Source of the DNA: Rathayibacter caricis DSM 15933
Lineage (GTDB): Bacteria > Actinomycetota > Actinomycetes > Actinomycetales > Microbacteriaceae
Direction of reading: 5' to 3'
DNA length: 64,000 nt
Assembly (NCBI RefSeq): GCF_003044275.1
Contig: NZ_PZPL01000001.1
Location: 1,302,001-1,366,000 of the forward strand
How positions within the stretch are numbered: the first letter of the stretch is position 1; every line of letters starts with the position of its first letter. The position numbers and the translations under genes were made by a program. The notes under the pieces were generated by a model. The model worked only from the letters and a program-made list of their open reading frames with translations. It ran no database searches and had not been told where the DNA came from. Shown piece by piece: positions 9,522-17,515 of this stretch.

Positions 9522-9560
9522 CGCTCGGGCCGGAGCCGTGGACGGCGTCCGGCCCGAGCG
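9522..9560 (-). terminator. Attenuating hairpin between binding protein and permeases
   Basis: A 13-bp stem (9522-9534 with 9548-9560) closes a 13-base loop in the 78-bp gap after the binding-protein stop. It is placed to trim part of the transcript before the permease genes. Confidence 0.6.
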
Positions 9561-9575
9561 GGTGGGTGGAGCGGC

Positions 9576-10871
9576 CTACTGACCGAGGATCGACGTGATG
9601 GCGTCGTTGTCGGCGTCGACGGACTCGCCGTCACCGAGGACCGCGTCGCGCACGAGGGTCAGCCAGGGGCTGCTCGGCGCGTTGAAGGCCTGCTGGAAGC
9701 TGGTCGAGAACGGGGTGTCGCCCTCGGACGCGACCTCGTTGATCGTGACCAGGCGCGGGTCGAGCTCCGAGTACTGGTTGCTGGCGAGGTCCGAGCGCGA
9801 GACGACGTCGTTGTTCTTGGCGAGGACGCCGACCTGGGCGTCCTCCGACATCATCCAGTTGAGGAAGTTCCACGCCTGGGGCGACTTCTCGGAGTCCTTC
9901 GAGATGCCGATGCCGTCGCCGCCCACGAAGGTGGAGCTGCCGCCGTCGGGGCCCGGGATGCCCGAGACGCCCGCGTCGAACGGGGTGGAGGAGAGCAGGG
10001 TGGCCGGGTAGAACTGCAGTCCGACCTTGCCCTCGGTGAAGCCGGCGGTCCAGGTCGGGCCCGCCTCGTCCTGCGAGGAGGGGAGGACCGCTCCGGAATC
10101 CCAGAGGTCCTTCCAGGTGGAGTAGACCTCCTTGGCGGTGTCGCTGGCGAGGAGGGACTCGGTGCCGTCCTCGTTCATGACCTCGTCGCCGCCGGCCCAG
10201 ATGGTCGGGAACCAGGTGAAGACCAGGCAGCCGCCGCAGTTGAGGCCGGTGGCGGTCCCGTAGGTGTCGGGCTTGTTCAGGGCCTGGATCGCCTTGGCGT
10301 GCTCGGCGAACTCGGCCATGTCCTTCGGGCCCTGCTCGGGGTCGAGGCCGGCCTCCGCGTAGAGCTCCTTGTTCCAGAACAGCATCGAGAGGTCCAGGAC
10401 GAAGGGGAGCGCGTACTCCTTGTCGTCGTAGGTGCCCGCCGCGAGGTGGCCCTCGTTGATCGAGTCCTTGAAATCGAGGCCGTCGATGCTCGAGGTGAGG
10501 TCCTGGAACAGGCCCTGCTCGGTCCAGTTCGGCATGTAGACGATGTCGGCCGCGAACAGGTCGGGAAGCCCGTCGGAGCCGGCGGCGGCTCCGACCTTCG
10601 CGACGTAGTCGTCGTTCGGGACGACGGTCAGGTCGACCTGGTTCTCGTGGCTGGCGTTGTAGGCCTCGACGAGCGCCTTGGCCTGCTTCTCGAGCGGGGC
10701 GCGGGTCCACAGGGTGAGCGTGGTGCCGTCATCCGTTCCCTCTGCGCCGCCGGCGGCCGGGTCGGCGGCGCCGCCTCCGGCCGAGGCCGAGCAGGCGGCG
10801 AGCGACAGGGCCATCGCTCCGGCGAGTGCTGCGGCGGCCAGACGGCCGAACCGACGATGAGTGACGTTCAT
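9576..10871 (-). CDS. Sugar-binding lipoprotein of ABC importer
   Basis: This 431-residue extracellular solute-binding protein (family 1, CUT1 type) is anchored through a lipobox (LSLAACSA). ATG 10871 is chosen because AGGAG lies four bases upstream, while earlier in-frame ATGs lack a site and would bury the signal peptide. After the lipobox come TLTLWTRAPLEKQAKALVEAYN and the fold typical of maltose-type binding proteins. It opens the operon and should capture arabino-oligosaccharides released by the large secreted glycosidase. The ligand is inferred from the GH127 gene downstream. Confidence 0.9.
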   Translation of the reverse strand: MNVTHRRFGRLAAAALAGAMALSLAACSASAGGGAADPAAGGAEGTDDGTTLTLWTRAPLEKQAKALVEAYNASHENQVDLTVVPNDDYVAKVGAAAGSDGLPDLFAADIVYMPNWTEQGLFQDLTSSIDGLDFKDSINEGHLAAGTYDDKEYALPFVLDLSMLFWNKELYAEAGLDPEQGPKDMAEFAEHAKAIQALNKPDTYGTATGLNCGGCLVFTWFPTIWAGGDEVMNEDGTESLLASDTAKEVYSTWKDLWDSGAVLPSSQDEAGPTWTAGFTEGKVGLQFYPATLLSSTPFDAGVSGIPGPDGGSSTFVGGDGIGISKDSEKSPQAWNFLNWMMSEDAQVGVLAKNNDVVSRSDLASNQYSELDPRLVTINEVASEGDTPFSTSFQQAFNAPSSPWLTLVRDAVLGDGESVDADNDAITSILGQ

Positions 10872-10928
10872 CTTTCTCCTCATTGAGCTTCTGTGAGCCG
10901 ACCTGGTGGGGGCTGGCGCCAGGTCGAA

Positions 10929-10951
10929 CGAAAACACCGAAATGCGTTTCG
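10929..10951. promoter_or_regulatory. Candidate operator of arabinoside importer operon
   Basis: CGAAA-N13-TTTCG, with the same arms and spacing as at 5498-5520, lies between the -10 element and the start codon of the binding-protein gene. An inner CGAAA-TGCG-TTTCG palindrome (10938-10951) is an alternative core. Confidence 0.4.
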
Positions 10952-10954
10952 CTC

Positions 10955-10984
10955 AGTAAAGACGACCCGATGCGCCACCGTCAA
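10955..10984 (-). promoter_or_regulatory. Candidate promoter of arabinoside importer operon
   Basis: On the minus strand, TTGACG (10984-10979) is followed after 18 bases by TTTACT (10960-10955), a plausible -35/-10 pair. The CGAAA-N13-TTTCG element begins four bases downstream, where a repressor would block the start region. Confidence 0.45.
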
Positions 10985-10995
10985 GAGTGCCGACT

Positions 10996-11011
10996 GTTAC
11001 CGTTGCGTAAC
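10996..11011. promoter_or_regulatory. Possible autoregulatory inverted repeat before LacI gene
   Basis: GTTAC-N6-GTAAC lies 12 bp upstream of the LacI start and just before its GGAGG ribosome site. It differs from the CGAAA elements, so its link to this repressor is uncertain. Confidence 0.25.
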
Positions 11012-11023
11012 GGAGGCGAAAAC

Positions 11024-12046
11024 ATGGCGCAATCACGATCGTCGGGATCCCGGACCTCGACCCTGAGCGATGTAGCGAAGCTCGCGGGAGTCTCGATGGC
11101 GACCGCGTCCAAGGCGATCAACGGCCGCAGCGTGGCCCCGGCCACCCGGGTGAAGGTCATGGAGGCGGCGCGCGAGCTCTCGTTCACGCCGAACGCCCTC
11201 GCCCGGAGTCTCGTCGAGGGTCGTACCGGCACCGTCGGCATCCTGACGAACGACCTCGAGGGCCGCTTCGTCATCCCGATCCTGATGGGCGCCGAGGACG
11301 CGTTCGGCGCCGGCGCCGTCAACGTCTTCCTCTGCGACGCGCGGGGCGACGCGATCCGCGAGCAGCACCACCTCGCGGCGCTGCTCAACCGCCGCGTCGA
11401 CGGGATCCTCGTCGTCGGCAGCAGCACGAACCCCCGACCGTCGCTCGGGCACGACCTGCCGGTGCCGGTGGTCTACGTCTACGCGCCGTCCGAGGACCCG
11501 ACCGACGTCTCCCTCGCCGCCGACAACTACCAGGGCGGCCGGCTCGCGACCGAGCACCTCCTCGGGCTGGGCCGTCGGAGGATCGCGCACCTGACCGGCG
11601 ATCCGAGCTACCAGGCCGCCCAGGACCGCGCACGGGGCGTCCGCGATGCGATGCGTGACGCCGATCTCGAGCTGGTGAGCGACGTCATGTTCTCGGAGTG
11701 GTCCGAGTCGTGGGGCCGCGACGGCACCGCCGTGCTGCTCGAGCGCCACGCCGACCTCGACGGCATCGTCTGCGGCTCCGACCAGATCGCCCGCGGCGCC
11801 CTCGACAGCGCCCGCGACCTCGGCCGGAAGGTGCCCGAGGACGTCGCCGTCGTCGGCTTCGACAACTGGCTCGTCCTCGCGACGAACGCCCGCCCGCAGC
11901 TGACGAGCATCGACGCCGACCTGCAGGAGCTGGGGCGCGCGGCGGCCCACCGGGTCTTCGAGGCGATCGGCGGCTCGCCGGCCGCCGGCACGGAGTACCT
12001 GCCCACCCGTCTCGTGATTCGCGGCTCCACGATCCAGCGCCGCTGA
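11024..12046 (+). CDS. LacI-family regulator of the arabinoside locus
   Basis: This 340-residue repressor-type protein has an N-terminal helix-turn-helix (TLSDVAKLAGVSMATASKAINGR) and hinge (LSFTPNALARSL), followed by a periplasmic-binding-protein-like effector domain (GTVGILTNDLEG to the end). ATG 11024 is chosen for the GGAGG at 11012; the open frame extends upstream but without family homology. It is divergent from the binding-protein operon and shares its control region. It most likely represses the importer, the GH127 gene and the large glycosidase until an arabinoside binds; this is inference from position. A hairpin follows at 12081-12112. Confidence 0.9.
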   Translation: MAQSRSSGSRTSTLSDVAKLAGVSMATASKAINGRSVAPATRVKVMEAARELSFTPNALARSLVEGRTGTVGILTNDLEGRFVIPILMGAEDAFGAGAVNVFLCDARGDAIREQHHLAALLNRRVDGILVVGSSTNPRPSLGHDLPVPVVYVYAPSEDPTDVSLAADNYQGGRLATEHLLGLGRRRIAHLTGDPSYQAAQDRARGVRDAMRDADLELVSDVMFSEWSESWGRDGTAVLLERHADLDGIVCGSDQIARGALDSARDLGRKVPEDVAVVGFDNWLVLATNARPQLTSIDADLQELGRAAAHRVFEAIGGSPAAGTEYLPTRLVIRGSTIQRR

Positions 12047-12080
12047 CCGCCTCCGCTCGCCCGTCCTCCTACCAGCGGCT

Positions 12081-12112
12081 CCGGATGCGGGACAGCCCCC
12101 TCCCGCAGCCGG
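12081..12112 (+). terminator. Stem-loop after LacI gene
   Basis: CCGG-A-TGCGGG pairs with CCCGCA-G-CCGG around a short loop, 35 bp past the LacI stop. It probably ends that transcript before the SDR gene. Confidence 0.45.
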
Positions 12113-12171
12113 ACGCGTGAGGTGGACTGGACGCGACGGCCCGAGACCCGGCCGGGGAGCAGCAGGAGACC

Positions 12172-13068
12172 ATGCCCGATCAGTACACCTTCACGAACCC
12201 GGCGACGCAGTACCCCAACACCACGCCTCCCGTGCAGCACCAGGAGGAGCCCGGGCTGCAGTCGCGACTCGACCCGCGGCCCGACCTGGGGGAGGACACC
12301 TACCGCGGCACGGGCCGGCTGACCGGCCGGCGCGCGCTCATCACGGGGGCGGACTCCGGGATCGGCGCGGCGGTCGCCATCGCCTTCGCCCGCGAGGGGG
12401 CCGACGTGGCGCTCGCCTACCTGCCCGAGGAGGAGGAGGACGCGCAGCACGTGATCGAGCTGGTCCGCGCGGCCGGGCGCACGGCCCTCGCGCTCCCCGG
12501 GGACCTCCGCGACCAGCGGTACTGCACCGAGTTGGTCGAGCAGGCGGTCGAGGGGCTCGGCGGGCTCGATGCGGTGGTGAACGTCGCGGGCAAGCAGGTG
12601 TGGCAGGAGGACCTGCAGGAGCTGAGCGACGAGCAGTTCCTCGAGACGTTCCAGGTCAACGTGCTCGCGATGTTCCGCATCGTGAAGGCGGCGGTGCCGC
12701 ACCTCGCGCCCGGATCCACGATCATCACGACCGCGTCGGCCGAGGCGCACACTCCCGCGCCCGACCGGCTCGACTACGCGATGACCAAGGGTGCGATCAA
12801 CAACCTGTCGAAGGGGCTCGCGCAGCAGCTCGCGCCGAAGGGCATCCGCGTCAACGTCGTGGCGCCGGGGCCGACCTGGACCGTGCTGCAGGTCACGGAC
12901 GGGGTCGACCCCGAGAGTCTGCCCGACTTCGGCTCGAGCGAGTCGCCGATGGGGCGGCCGGCCCAGCCGGCCGAGCTCGCGCCCGCATACGTGTTCCTGG
13001 CGTCGGCCGAGTCGAGCTTCGTCGCGGGCGAGACGCTCAACGTGAACGGCGGGATGCCGACGCCCTGA
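12172..13068 (+). CDS. SDR-family NAD(P)-dependent oxidoreductase (general-stress type)
   Basis: This 298-residue cytoplasmic short-chain dehydrogenase has a cofactor-binding TGxxxGIG (residues 58-65), N163, the catalytic Ser189 (TTASAEAH), and Tyr202-x3-Lys206 (YAMTK). It ends with VAGETLNVNGG. The 45-residue N-terminal extension with PDQYTFTNPxTQYP is characteristic of the Bacillus general-stress 39/YghA-like branch, whose substrates are mostly unknown. AGGAG precedes the start. It is a single-gene unit flanked by a repeat-rich gap. Confidence 0.88.
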   Translation: MPDQYTFTNPATQYPNTTPPVQHQEEPGLQSRLDPRPDLGEDTYRGTGRLTGRRALITGADSGIGAAVAIAFAREGADVALAYLPEEEEDAQHVIELVRAAGRTALALPGDLRDQRYCTELVEQAVEGLGGLDAVVNVAGKQVWQEDLQELSDEQFLETFQVNVLAMFRIVKAAVPHLAPGSTIITTASAEAHTPAPDRLDYAMTKGAINNLSKGLAQQLAPKGIRVNVVAPGPTWTVLQVTDGVDPESLPDFGSSESPMGRPAQPAELAPAYVFLASAESSFVAGETLNVNGGMPTP

Positions 13069-13143
13069 CGCCGGGCCCCTCTCTGATCCGTCGCGGTCGG
13101 CTGCCCCGGGGCGTCCGAACCGGCCACCCGTGACGGATGACCG

Positions 13144-13438
13144 TGCTGGTCGAGTAGCCCCGCAGGGGCGTACCGAGACCCACCGACTCCGGACATCGCG
13201 GATCTCGATACGCGCGCTCCGCGCGCTACTCGATCAGCAGAGAGGAGCGCGCGGTGCGTGCTGCGTGCAGCGGCAGAAGCTCAGCCAGGAGTGCTGCTCA
13301 GCCACCATCGCGGCTGGGCAGCACTCTCGGCCGAGCTTCGGCACGCCCCCGCCTGCTGCTGGTCGAGTAGCCCCGCAGGGGCGTATCGAGACCCACCGAC
13401 TCCCGGAGACGCCCGCGGAGCGGGCTGCTCGGTCGGCA
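13144..13438. repeat. Intergenic BIME-like palindromic repeat locus 1
   Basis: The convergent gap 13069-13448 holds alternating elements: A at 13144-13181, B (inverted) at 13200-13239, A at 13357-13394, and a degenerate B at about 13401-13438. Element A reads TGCTGGTCGAGTAG, then the core CCCCGCAGGGG, then CGTATCGAGACCC. Element B, read on its own strand, starts TGCTGATCGAGTAG, has a CGCGCGGAGCGCG core and ends CGTATCGAGATCC. The A-to-B spacer (about 18 bp) is itself similar at other loci, giving a composite unit of about 96 bp. Confidence 0.85.
13276..13339. terminator. Long imperfect hairpin between convergent genes
   Basis: Arms of 28 bases (13276-13303 and 13312-13339) pair at 24 positions around an 8-base loop. 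It sits between two A elements in the gap between the convergent SDR and phosphatase genes, so it could terminate transcription from both sides. It is not part of the A/B repeat. Confidence 0.5.
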
Positions 13439-13448
13439 GAAGCCGCCG

Positions 13449-14744
13449 TCACACCGCGCGGCGCAGCACCAGCACCGTCACGTCGTCGTCGTTCGCGCCG
13501 CCCTCGGCGCGCGCGCTGATCCGCGCGACCGCGTCGGCCGCATCCGTCGACTGCGAGACGAGCGCAGCGACGTGCCGGAGCGACTCCACCCGCCCGTCGT
13601 ACAGGTCGAGGATCCCGTCGCTGCAGCTGACCAGCGAGTCGCCCGGCAGCAGCACGAGCTCGGCGGTCGCCCAGGCGTCCTCGCCGATGCCGACCGGCAG
13701 GTTGTGCGAGGCCAGGCGGTCCCACGACCCGTCGGCGCGCACGTGCAGCGTCAGCCCGTGCCCGGCGTCGAGGTAGCGGACGACGCCGGTGGTCTCGTCC
13801 AGGCGCGCGTGGAACATCGTGGCGAAGGAGGCGGTGTCGCCCAGGTCCGAGGCGAGGCTCTCGGAGGCGCGCGACGCGGCCACCGCGAGGTCGTCGTGGT
13901 TGCGGGCGCTGCGCACGACCGCGCGGACGGTGGCGGCGATGATGCCGGCTCCGACGCCCTTGCCCATCACGTCGCCGACGGTGAAGGCCGCCCCGCCCCG
14001 GATGTCGTACCAGTCGAAGAAGTCGCCGCCGATCGCGCGCGACGGCAGGCACACTCCGGCGAAGGCGTAGCCGTGCAGCTCGGCGCGCTCCTTGGGCAGC
14101 AGCGCCTGCTGCACGGCCGACGCCTGGGTCAGCTCGAGGTGCGTGAGCTTCTCGCGCGCGCTGATGTCGGCGACGCGCTCGCGCGCCATCCGGGACAGCT
14201 CGTTGACGACCAGGGCCGCGAGGCCGAAGGCGCCGGCCGAGAAGACGCCGCGCGCCAGCTCGTTGGGGTTCTCCTCGAGCGTCGAGCCGAGGAGGAACGG
14301 GAGGACGAGACCTGCGACGACTCCGAGGCTCGCCAGGGCGATGTGCCGTCGGCCCGGCCCCGCCGCGACCCACACGGTGGGCAGCACGGCGAGGGAGGCG
14401 AAGATCGACGCGCTCTCGCCGGTCGCGAAGCGCAGCACGCCGACGGCCAGGAAGTCGATCGCGGGGATCACCAGCGCCACCCGGCCCAGCGCGTCCGTCC
14501 GCGGCATCACCGCGGCCAGCGCGGTCGCCGCGACCATCATCAGCACCGCCGCGACCAGCGCGGTCGCGCTCGTGACCACGAGGGTCGGCACCGACACGCT
14601 CAGCGCGACGGCGACCAGGAACAGCCCGAGGACCGGGAGCTGCTTGACCAGCGGGGTCTGCTCGTCGAACCCGTTCGCCGTCAGGGCGAGGGAGTCGATG
14701 GGCGGCAGCTCCCGGACGCGGCGGCGGGTGAGGACCGGTCTCAC
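13449..14744 (-). CDS. Membrane SpoIIE/PP2C-type serine phosphatase
   Basis: This 431-residue protein has an N-terminal membrane domain (about 30-190, five or six hydrophobic segments), a short linker helix (AREKLTHLELTQASAVQQALLPKE in parts), and a cytoplasmic PP2C-like SpoIIE domain. Metal-binding motifs are complete: GGDFFDWY, GDVMGKG, LDAGHG, SCSDGILDLY and NDDDVTVL. The family dephosphorylates STAS-domain antagonists in partner-switching pathways; a STAS protein lies three genes upstream in the reading order of this operon. Its ATG overlaps the stop of the kinase gene (ATGA). It probably senses a membrane or envelope signal through the hydrophobic domain. It is the last gene of a six-gene overlapping operon. 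Confidence 0.85.
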   Translation of the reverse strand: MRPVLTRRRVRELPPIDSLALTANGFDEQTPLVKQLPVLGLFLVAVALSVSVPTLVVTSATALVAAVLMMVAATALAAVMPRTDALGRVALVIPAIDFLAVGVLRFATGESASIFASLAVLPTVWVAAGPGRRHIALASLGVVAGLVLPFLLGSTLEENPNELARGVFSAGAFGLAALVVNELSRMARERVADISAREKLTHLELTQASAVQQALLPKERAELHGYAFAGVCLPSRAIGGDFFDWYDIRGGAAFTVGDVMGKGVGAGIIAATVRAVVRSARNHDDLAVAASRASESLASDLGDTASFATMFHARLDETTGVVRYLDAGHGLTLHVRADGSWDRLASHNLPVGIGEDAWATAELVLLPGDSLVSCSDGILDLYDGRVESLRHVAALVSQSTDAADAVARISARAEGGANDDDVTVLVLRRAV

Positions 14745-15151
14745 GGCGCGGGGCGGTGCTTCGCGATCGTCCAGACGTTGCGTCCGTGCTCCCGCTCGTG
14801 CTCGAACGTGTCGACCAGGGCCTGGATGAAGGGGATCCCGCGGCCGGACTCGGCGAACTCGTCCGGCATCTCGACCACCGTCTCGGTGTCGACGAGCGGC
14901 GGGTCGGCGGTGTCGACCAGCGTGGCCCGCAGGACGTGCTCATCCGCCACGAGGCTCAGCTCGCAGATGATCGTGGTCGTCGAGGAGGCGTGCTGGACCA
15001 CGTTCGAGACGAGCTCGACGAGCGCGGTCTCGAACATCATCCGCTCCATCTCGTCGACGTCGGTGCGGTCCTGCCACAGCGTCTCGAGGGCCGAGTGCAC
15101 GGTCTCGACACCGTCCGGAGGAGTCCGGAAGACGACGGAGCGCTCAGACAC
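14741..15151 (-). CDS. Anti-sigma-factor-type serine kinase (RsbW-like HATPase)
   Basis: This 136-residue cytoplasmic protein has a GHKL/HATPase fold: N-box ELVSNVVQHA, a D-rich VDTADPPL segment and a glycine lid ESGRGIPFI. RsbW/SpoIIAB-type kinases bind a target (classically a sigma factor) and phosphorylate a STAS antagonist. It starts at GTG 15151, eight bases inside the STAS gene, and its stop overlaps the next phosphatase. No sigma factor gene is nearby, so its target may be encoded elsewhere or may not be a sigma factor. Confidence 0.85.
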   Translation of the reverse strand: MSERSVVFRTPPDGVETVHSALETLWQDRTDVDEMERMMFETALVELVSNVVQHASSTTTIICELSLVADEHVLRATLVDTADPPLVDTETVVEMPDEFAESGRGIPFIQALVDTFEHEREHGRNVWTIAKHRPAP

Positions 15152-15476
15152 GGTAGGCGTCCTCGGCGCTGTCGAAGCTCGCCAGGACGCGGTCGAGGTT
15201 CGAGAGCCGGAGGACCATCGAGACCTGCGGGCTCGGGGAGGCGATGCGCAGGTCGCCGCCCGCCTGACGGGCGCTCTTGAGGCAGCCGACGAGGGCGCCG
15301 AGTCCGGAGGAGTCCATGAACTCGATGCCGCTGAGGTCGACGACGACGCGGTTCTCGCCCTCCTCGATCACGCGCAGCACGAGAGTGCGCAGCTCGGGGG
15401 CCGAGACCATGTTGAGCTTGCCCTCGCCGCGGACGACGGCGATGTCGGGCTCGATCTTCTCGGTGGTGAACGTCAT
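15144..15476 (-). CDS. STAS-domain anti-anti-sigma-type antagonist (RsbV-like)
   Basis: This 110-residue single-domain STAS protein carries the phosphorylation-site motif VVVDLSGIEFMDSSGLGALV, with Ser56/Ser57 as the candidate phospho-acceptors. In known systems the unphosphorylated form binds the HATPase kinase and releases its partner. It overlaps the GT2 stop by 4 bases and the kinase start by 8, placing the switch directly after the synthase gene in one message. GAAGGAGT precedes the start. Confidence 0.9.
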   Translation of the reverse strand: MTFTTEKIEPDIAVVRGEGKLNMVSAPELRTLVLRVIEEGENRVVVDLSGIEFMDSSGLGALVGCLKSARQAGGDLRIASPSPQVSMVLRLSNLDRVLASFDSAEDAYRV

Positions 15477-17515
15477 GCGGACTCCTTCTCGGGAACGGGG
15501 GACTCCTCGGGGGAGAAGCCCTGGTAGTGGACGGCCTGGAACAGGACGCTGAGGACGACCAGATCGTAGATCGCCCAGGCGATGTTGACGCCCGTGCCGA
15601 TCGGCTCGGCGCCGTTCACCAGGAGGTGGAAGGTGCCGACGACGATCGCGATCACGAGCAGCACCATGACCACGAGCTGCACCTTGATCAGTCTCCACGG
15701 TGTGCCGGTCGACTCCTGCCGCGTCTTCGGGGTCACGGCGAAGCCGAGCGGGATGCGCAGGATCACGTTGTTCACGGCGGTCCGGCACGCCTCGATCCAG
15801 ACCGGGAACAGGGCGAGGCTGTACTGCTGGCCCCGCCAGGTGGGCGTGCCCTTCGCTGAGACGAGGAACAGCAGCTGGTTCGCGATCATGAACGGGATGA
15901 ACCGGACGAAGAAGTCCGCCGCGAGCGAGGACACCGGCAGGATCCCGAGCACCAGGAACACGATCGGCGCCGCGAAGTAGACGACCGCCGCGTAGCCGCT
16001 GAGGTAGCTCCACATCGTGGCGAAGTACATCAGCCGCTGCGGGATCGAGAGGCCCCGCTGCAGCAGCGGGTTCTCGCGGAGGAACACCTGCATCGTGCCC
16101 TGCGCCCAGCGCAGCCGCTGCACGAGCATGGTGCCCGCGTCCTCGGGGGCGAGGCCGTCGGCGAGCAGCTCGTGGTGGTAGACGGTCTTCCAGCCCAGGC
16201 CGTGCAGGCGCATGCAGGTCGCCATGTCCTCGGTGACCGAGATGGTCGCCAGCGGCATGATCGGCTGCGCCTCGTCGGGCCGGTCGACGGCGATGCCCTG
16301 CAGCACCGCCTGCACCGACTCGAGCGCGTTCAGCGGCGAGAGGTCGCGGTCGGCGAGCGACGAGACGATCTGCTCGATGTCGACGATCGTGTCGCCGTCG
16401 CCTCCGTCGGCCCGCGCGAGCGCGCGGATCTCGGCGAGGTCCTCCTCGAGACCGGCGACGTCGGAGGCGACGAGGGAGTAGCTCGCCTGGTCGACGGCGC
16501 GGTGCAGGTCGTACGTGATCGAGCCGATCGGCGCTCCGGAGGCGAGCGCGGTGCGCGCGTGCGCGATGGCCGCCGACACGTCGTCGAGGGCGCGGGCGAC
16601 CGCGGCGTCGCGCGCGGCGGGGTGCGAGCGGGCCTTGGCGACGGCGCGGGAGGCGGTGCGCAGGGCCCGCGCGATGCTTCGGTCGAGCTCGCGGATGTAG
16701 CCGGTGATGCCGAGCTGCATCAGCGCCTCGCGGCGCAGCATCGCGTTCGAGCCGCAGAAGAAGGCGGCGTTCCAGCCGTCCTTGCCCTGCTGGATCGGGC
16801 CGTAGAACAGCGGCGCCTGGCTGCCGAGCGGGTCGCCGGTGGCCACGTTCGAGAAGACCTGCGGGGTCTGCACGAGCGCCACCTCCGGGTCGCGGAAGTA
16901 GCCGAGCGTGTGCTCGAGGATCTCGGGCCGCGGGATCTGGTCGGCGTCGAGGATCAGCAGGAACTCGCCGGTCGTCTGCTCGAGGGCGTTGTTGAGGTTG
17001 CCCGCCTTCGCGTGCCGCGGCATGTCCTTCCACGCCTGCGAGCGGGTGATGTAGCCGAGCCCCGCGCCCTCGGCTGCGGCGCGCATCTCGGGCCGGTCGC
17101 CGTCGTCGAGCACCCAGGTCGAGTGCGGGATCCGCGCGGCCTGCGCGGCGAGCGCAGTCTCCATCACGAGCTCGATCGGTTCGTTGTAGGTGGTGATGAA
17201 GATGTCGACGGTCGCCTCGGGGTCGGGCTCGGGGGGAGCCGGCCGGCCACGGGCGCGCCACATCGTCATGCCGTAGAGGCAGACGTCGATCAGGCTGTAG
17301 GTCTCGGCCGCCACCAGCGGCACGGCGATCCACCAGGCGTCCCAGTTCAGCGAGGCGATCCAGCGCCAGGTGACGTAGTCGACGCCGAGCACGATCGTGA
17401 GCAGCACGATGATGCGCAGGAGCAGCATGCGCGCCGGGGAGACGAGCGTGCTCTCGGTGCCCGGCCCCGTCACTCCGCTCGTCTTCTTCTTCTCGTCGTC
17501 CCGGTGGGCGCTCAT
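15473..17515 (-). CDS. Cellulose-synthase-like processive glycosyltransferase (GT2)
   Basis: This 680-residue membrane glycosyltransferase has two N-terminal membrane segments, a GT2 domain and a C-terminal cluster of about five segments. Catalytic motifs are present: DDGD (137-140), DAD (190-192), TED (428-430) and QRLRW (466-470), as in BcsA. There is no PilZ domain, so c-di-GMP control of the BcsA kind is not expected. Between SNAMLRREAL and TED there is an extra, mostly helical segment (about 275-420) that BcsA lacks at this point. It overlaps the OpgC gene upstream and the STAS gene downstream by four bases each. The polymer is unknown; a beta-glucan or mannan exopolysaccharide is plausible. 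Confidence 0.88.
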   Translation of the reverse strand: MSAHRDDEKKKTSGVTGPGTESTLVSPARMLLLRIIVLLTIVLGVDYVTWRWIASLNWDAWWIAVPLVAAETYSLIDVCLYGMTMWRARGRPAPPEPDPEATVDIFITTYNEPIELVMETALAAQAARIPHSTWVLDDGDRPEMRAAAEGAGLGYITRSQAWKDMPRHAKAGNLNNALEQTTGEFLLILDADQIPRPEILEHTLGYFRDPEVALVQTPQVFSNVATGDPLGSQAPLFYGPIQQGKDGWNAAFFCGSNAMLRREALMQLGITGYIRELDRSIARALRTASRAVAKARSHPAARDAAVARALDDVSAAIAHARTALASGAPIGSITYDLHRAVDQASYSLVASDVAGLEEDLAEIRALARADGGDGDTIVDIEQIVSSLADRDLSPLNALESVQAVLQGIAVDRPDEAQPIMPLATISVTEDMATCMRLHGLGWKTVYHHELLADGLAPEDAGTMLVQRLRWAQGTMQVFLRENPLLQRGLSIPQRLMYFATMWSYLSGYAAVVYFAAPIVFLVLGILPVSSLAADFFVRFIPFMIANQLLFLVSAKGTPTWRGQQYSLALFPVWIEACRTAVNNVILRIPLGFAVTPKTRQESTGTPWRLIKVQLVVMVLLVIAIVVGTFHLLVNGAEPIGTGVNIAWAIYDLVVLSVLFQAVHYQGFSPEESPVPEKESA

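Noticed and set aside
10883..11023. N-terminal extension of the LacI protein at 11024
   Set aside because: No ribosome site, no homology, and it would overlap the promoter of the divergent operon; GGAGG supports ATG 11024.
13144..13438. CRISPR-like array of short repeats
   Set aside because: The elements alternate in orientation, spacers are conserved rather than unique, there are few units per locus, and no cas genes are seen.
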